A DNA stretch of 5,297 bases from Paracoccaceae bacterium (GTDB taxonomy: Bacteria > Pseudomonadota > Alphaproteobacteria > Rhodobacterales > Rhodobacteraceae), in NCBI GenBank assembly GCA_026982515.1, contig JALSGY010000072.1, positions 1 to 5,297 of the forward strand, read 5' to 3'. This document shows, one piece after another, positions 4,379-5,297 of this stretch (positions are counted from its first letter, which is position 1; the number at the start of each line of letters is the position of its first letter). The notes beneath the pieces were generated by a model. It saw nothing but the letters and a program-made list of their open reading frames with translations, made no database searches and had not been told where the DNA came from. The position numbers were made by a program, and so were the translations under genes.

Positions 4379-5297
4379 TCATTCGGCATGAGGGTAGCCC
4401 AAGGCCTTCAGCGCCTCGGTGATCTCGTCAAGAATGGCCGGATCGTCGATCGTGGCGGGCATCTTGAAGGGCTCCCCATCGGCGATCCGGGCCATGGTGC
4501 CGCGCAGGATCTTGCCCGAGCGCGTCTTGGGCAGACGCTCCACCACCACCGCCTGCTTGAAGGCGGCGACGGGGCCGATCCTGGTGCGCACCAGCTGCAC
4601 GCATTCGGCGACCACTTCCGCATGGTCGCGCCCCGATCCGGCGTTGAGGCACAGGAACCCCAGCGGCAATTGCCCCTTGAGCCTGTCCTTCACCCCGATC
4701 ACCGCACATTCCGCCACATCCGGGTGCGAGGCCAGCACCTCCTCCATGGCGCCGGTGGACAGCCGGTGACCGGCCACGTTGATGACGTCATCGGTGCGCG
4801 CCATGATGTAGAGATAGCCGTCCTCGTCCCTGTAGCCCGCGTCGCCCGTCTCGTAATAGCCGGGGAAATGTTCCAGATAGGCCTTGCGGTAGCGCTCTTC
4901 GGCGTTCCACAGGGTGGGCAGGGTGCCCGGCGGCAGCGGCAGTTTCACCGCGATGGCGCCCAGCTCGCCGGCGGGCAGCTCGTGGCCGCCCTCGTCGAGG
5001 ATGCGCACGTCATAGCCCGGCATCGGCACCGAGGGGCTGCCCAGCTTCACCGGCAGCTCCTCGATTCCCAGTGGGTTGGCGGCGATCGCCCAGCCGGTTT
5101 CCGTCTGCCACCAGTGGTCGATCACCGGCACGCCCAGCATCTGCTGCGCCCATTCGATGGTGTCCGGGTCGGCACGTTCGCCGGCAAGAAACAGCGACTT
5201 GAGCGCCGAGAGATCGTATTTCCTGACGAATTCGCCCTGGGGATCCTCGCGCTTGATGGCCCTGAAGGCGGTGGGCGCGGTGAACAGGCAGCGCACG
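4379..5297 (-). CDS. prpE: Propionyl-CoA synthetase PrpE, C-terminal half (cut by window edge)
   Basis: PrpE is an AMP-forming acyl-CoA synthetase that activates propionate to propionyl-CoA through an acyl-adenylate, feeding the methylcitrate or methylmalonyl-CoA route. About 305 codons are present, roughly half of the usual length near 630 aa. The first in-window codon, GTG at 5294-5296, is an internal Val, not a start. Family motifs by position in the visible part: TAPTAFRAIK (6-15), FLAGERADP (36-44), DHWWQTETGW (60-69, adenine-binding region), YETGD (148-152), ARTDDVINVAGHRLST (166-181, hinge and C-domain start) and LPKTRSGKILRGTM (255-268), where Lys262 is the adenylation lysine that is controlled by acylation in this family. 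The DHWWQTE, DDVINVAGHRL and TIDDPAILDEI segments resemble PrpE more than acetyl-CoA synthetase. No lesion is seen in the visible half. The stop is TGA at 4379-4381. Confidence 0.93.
   Translation of the reverse strand, partial: VRCLFTAPTAFRAIKREDPQGEFVRKYDLSALKSLFLAGERADPDTIEWAQQMLGVPVIDHWWQTETGWAIAANPLGIEELPVKLGSPSVPMPGYDVRILDEGGHELPAGELGAIAVKLPLPPGTLPTLWNAEERYRKAYLEHFPGYYETGDAGYRDEDGYLYIMARTDDVINVAGHRLSTGAMEEVLASHPDVAECAVIGVKDRLKGQLPLGFLCLNAGSGRDHAEVVAECVQLVRTRIGPVAAFKQAVVVERLPKTRSGKILRGTMARIADGEPFKMPATIDDPAILDEITEALKALGYPHAE

Overview
The window reads as ordinary chromosomal DNA from a GC-rich alphaproteobacterium, most likely of the Rhodobacter/Paracoccus/Roseobacter group (Rhodobacterales). 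The grounds are the high GC with strong GC-ending codon use, the short NAD kinase (255 aa), the sequence style of the serine hydroxymethyltransferase, and a propionyl-CoA synthetase in the same region. This placement is inference from protein character, not from a database search.

Layout: (1) A small gene on the + strand (about 134-496) encodes an unrecognised basic protein with one C-terminal membrane segment. (2) It converges, with 15 bp between the stops, on glyA (serine hydroxymethyltransferase, - strand, 512-1804). (3) A 182-bp divergent intergenic region with a perfect 12-bp palindrome separates glyA from nadK (NAD kinase, + strand, 1987-2754). (4) nadK converges, with 23 bp between the stops, on a 447-aa NtrC-type regulator (- strand, 2778-4121). 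(5) A 257-bp intergenic region lies upstream of the regulator. Its half near prpE is AT-rich and its half near the regulator is GC-rich and full of inverted repeats. (6) The C-terminal half of a propionyl-CoA synthetase (prpE, - strand, 4379 to the window edge) fills the rest; its N-terminal half lies outside.

Three genes are core metabolism: one-carbon/glycine-serine exchange (glyA), NADP+ supply (nadK) and propionate activation (prpE). Nothing shows that they work as one pathway. The regulator lies 257 bp downstream of prpE on the same strand, so a link to propionate metabolism is possible but unproven.

The one element that stands out is the regulator. It has the receiver / AAA+ / Fis-type HTH layout of a sigma-54 activator, yet key residues of both signalling modules are changed: Asn replaces the phospho-acceptor Asp, Glu replaces the receiver Lys, Asn replaces the Walker B Glu, and the GAFTGA loop is lost. 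It also appears to start with TTG just behind a small hairpin. It looks like a regulator that has left the phosphorylation and sigma-54 remodelling mechanism. I see no mobile element, CRISPR array, rRNA or convincing tRNA, and no evidence for a multi-gene novel system.
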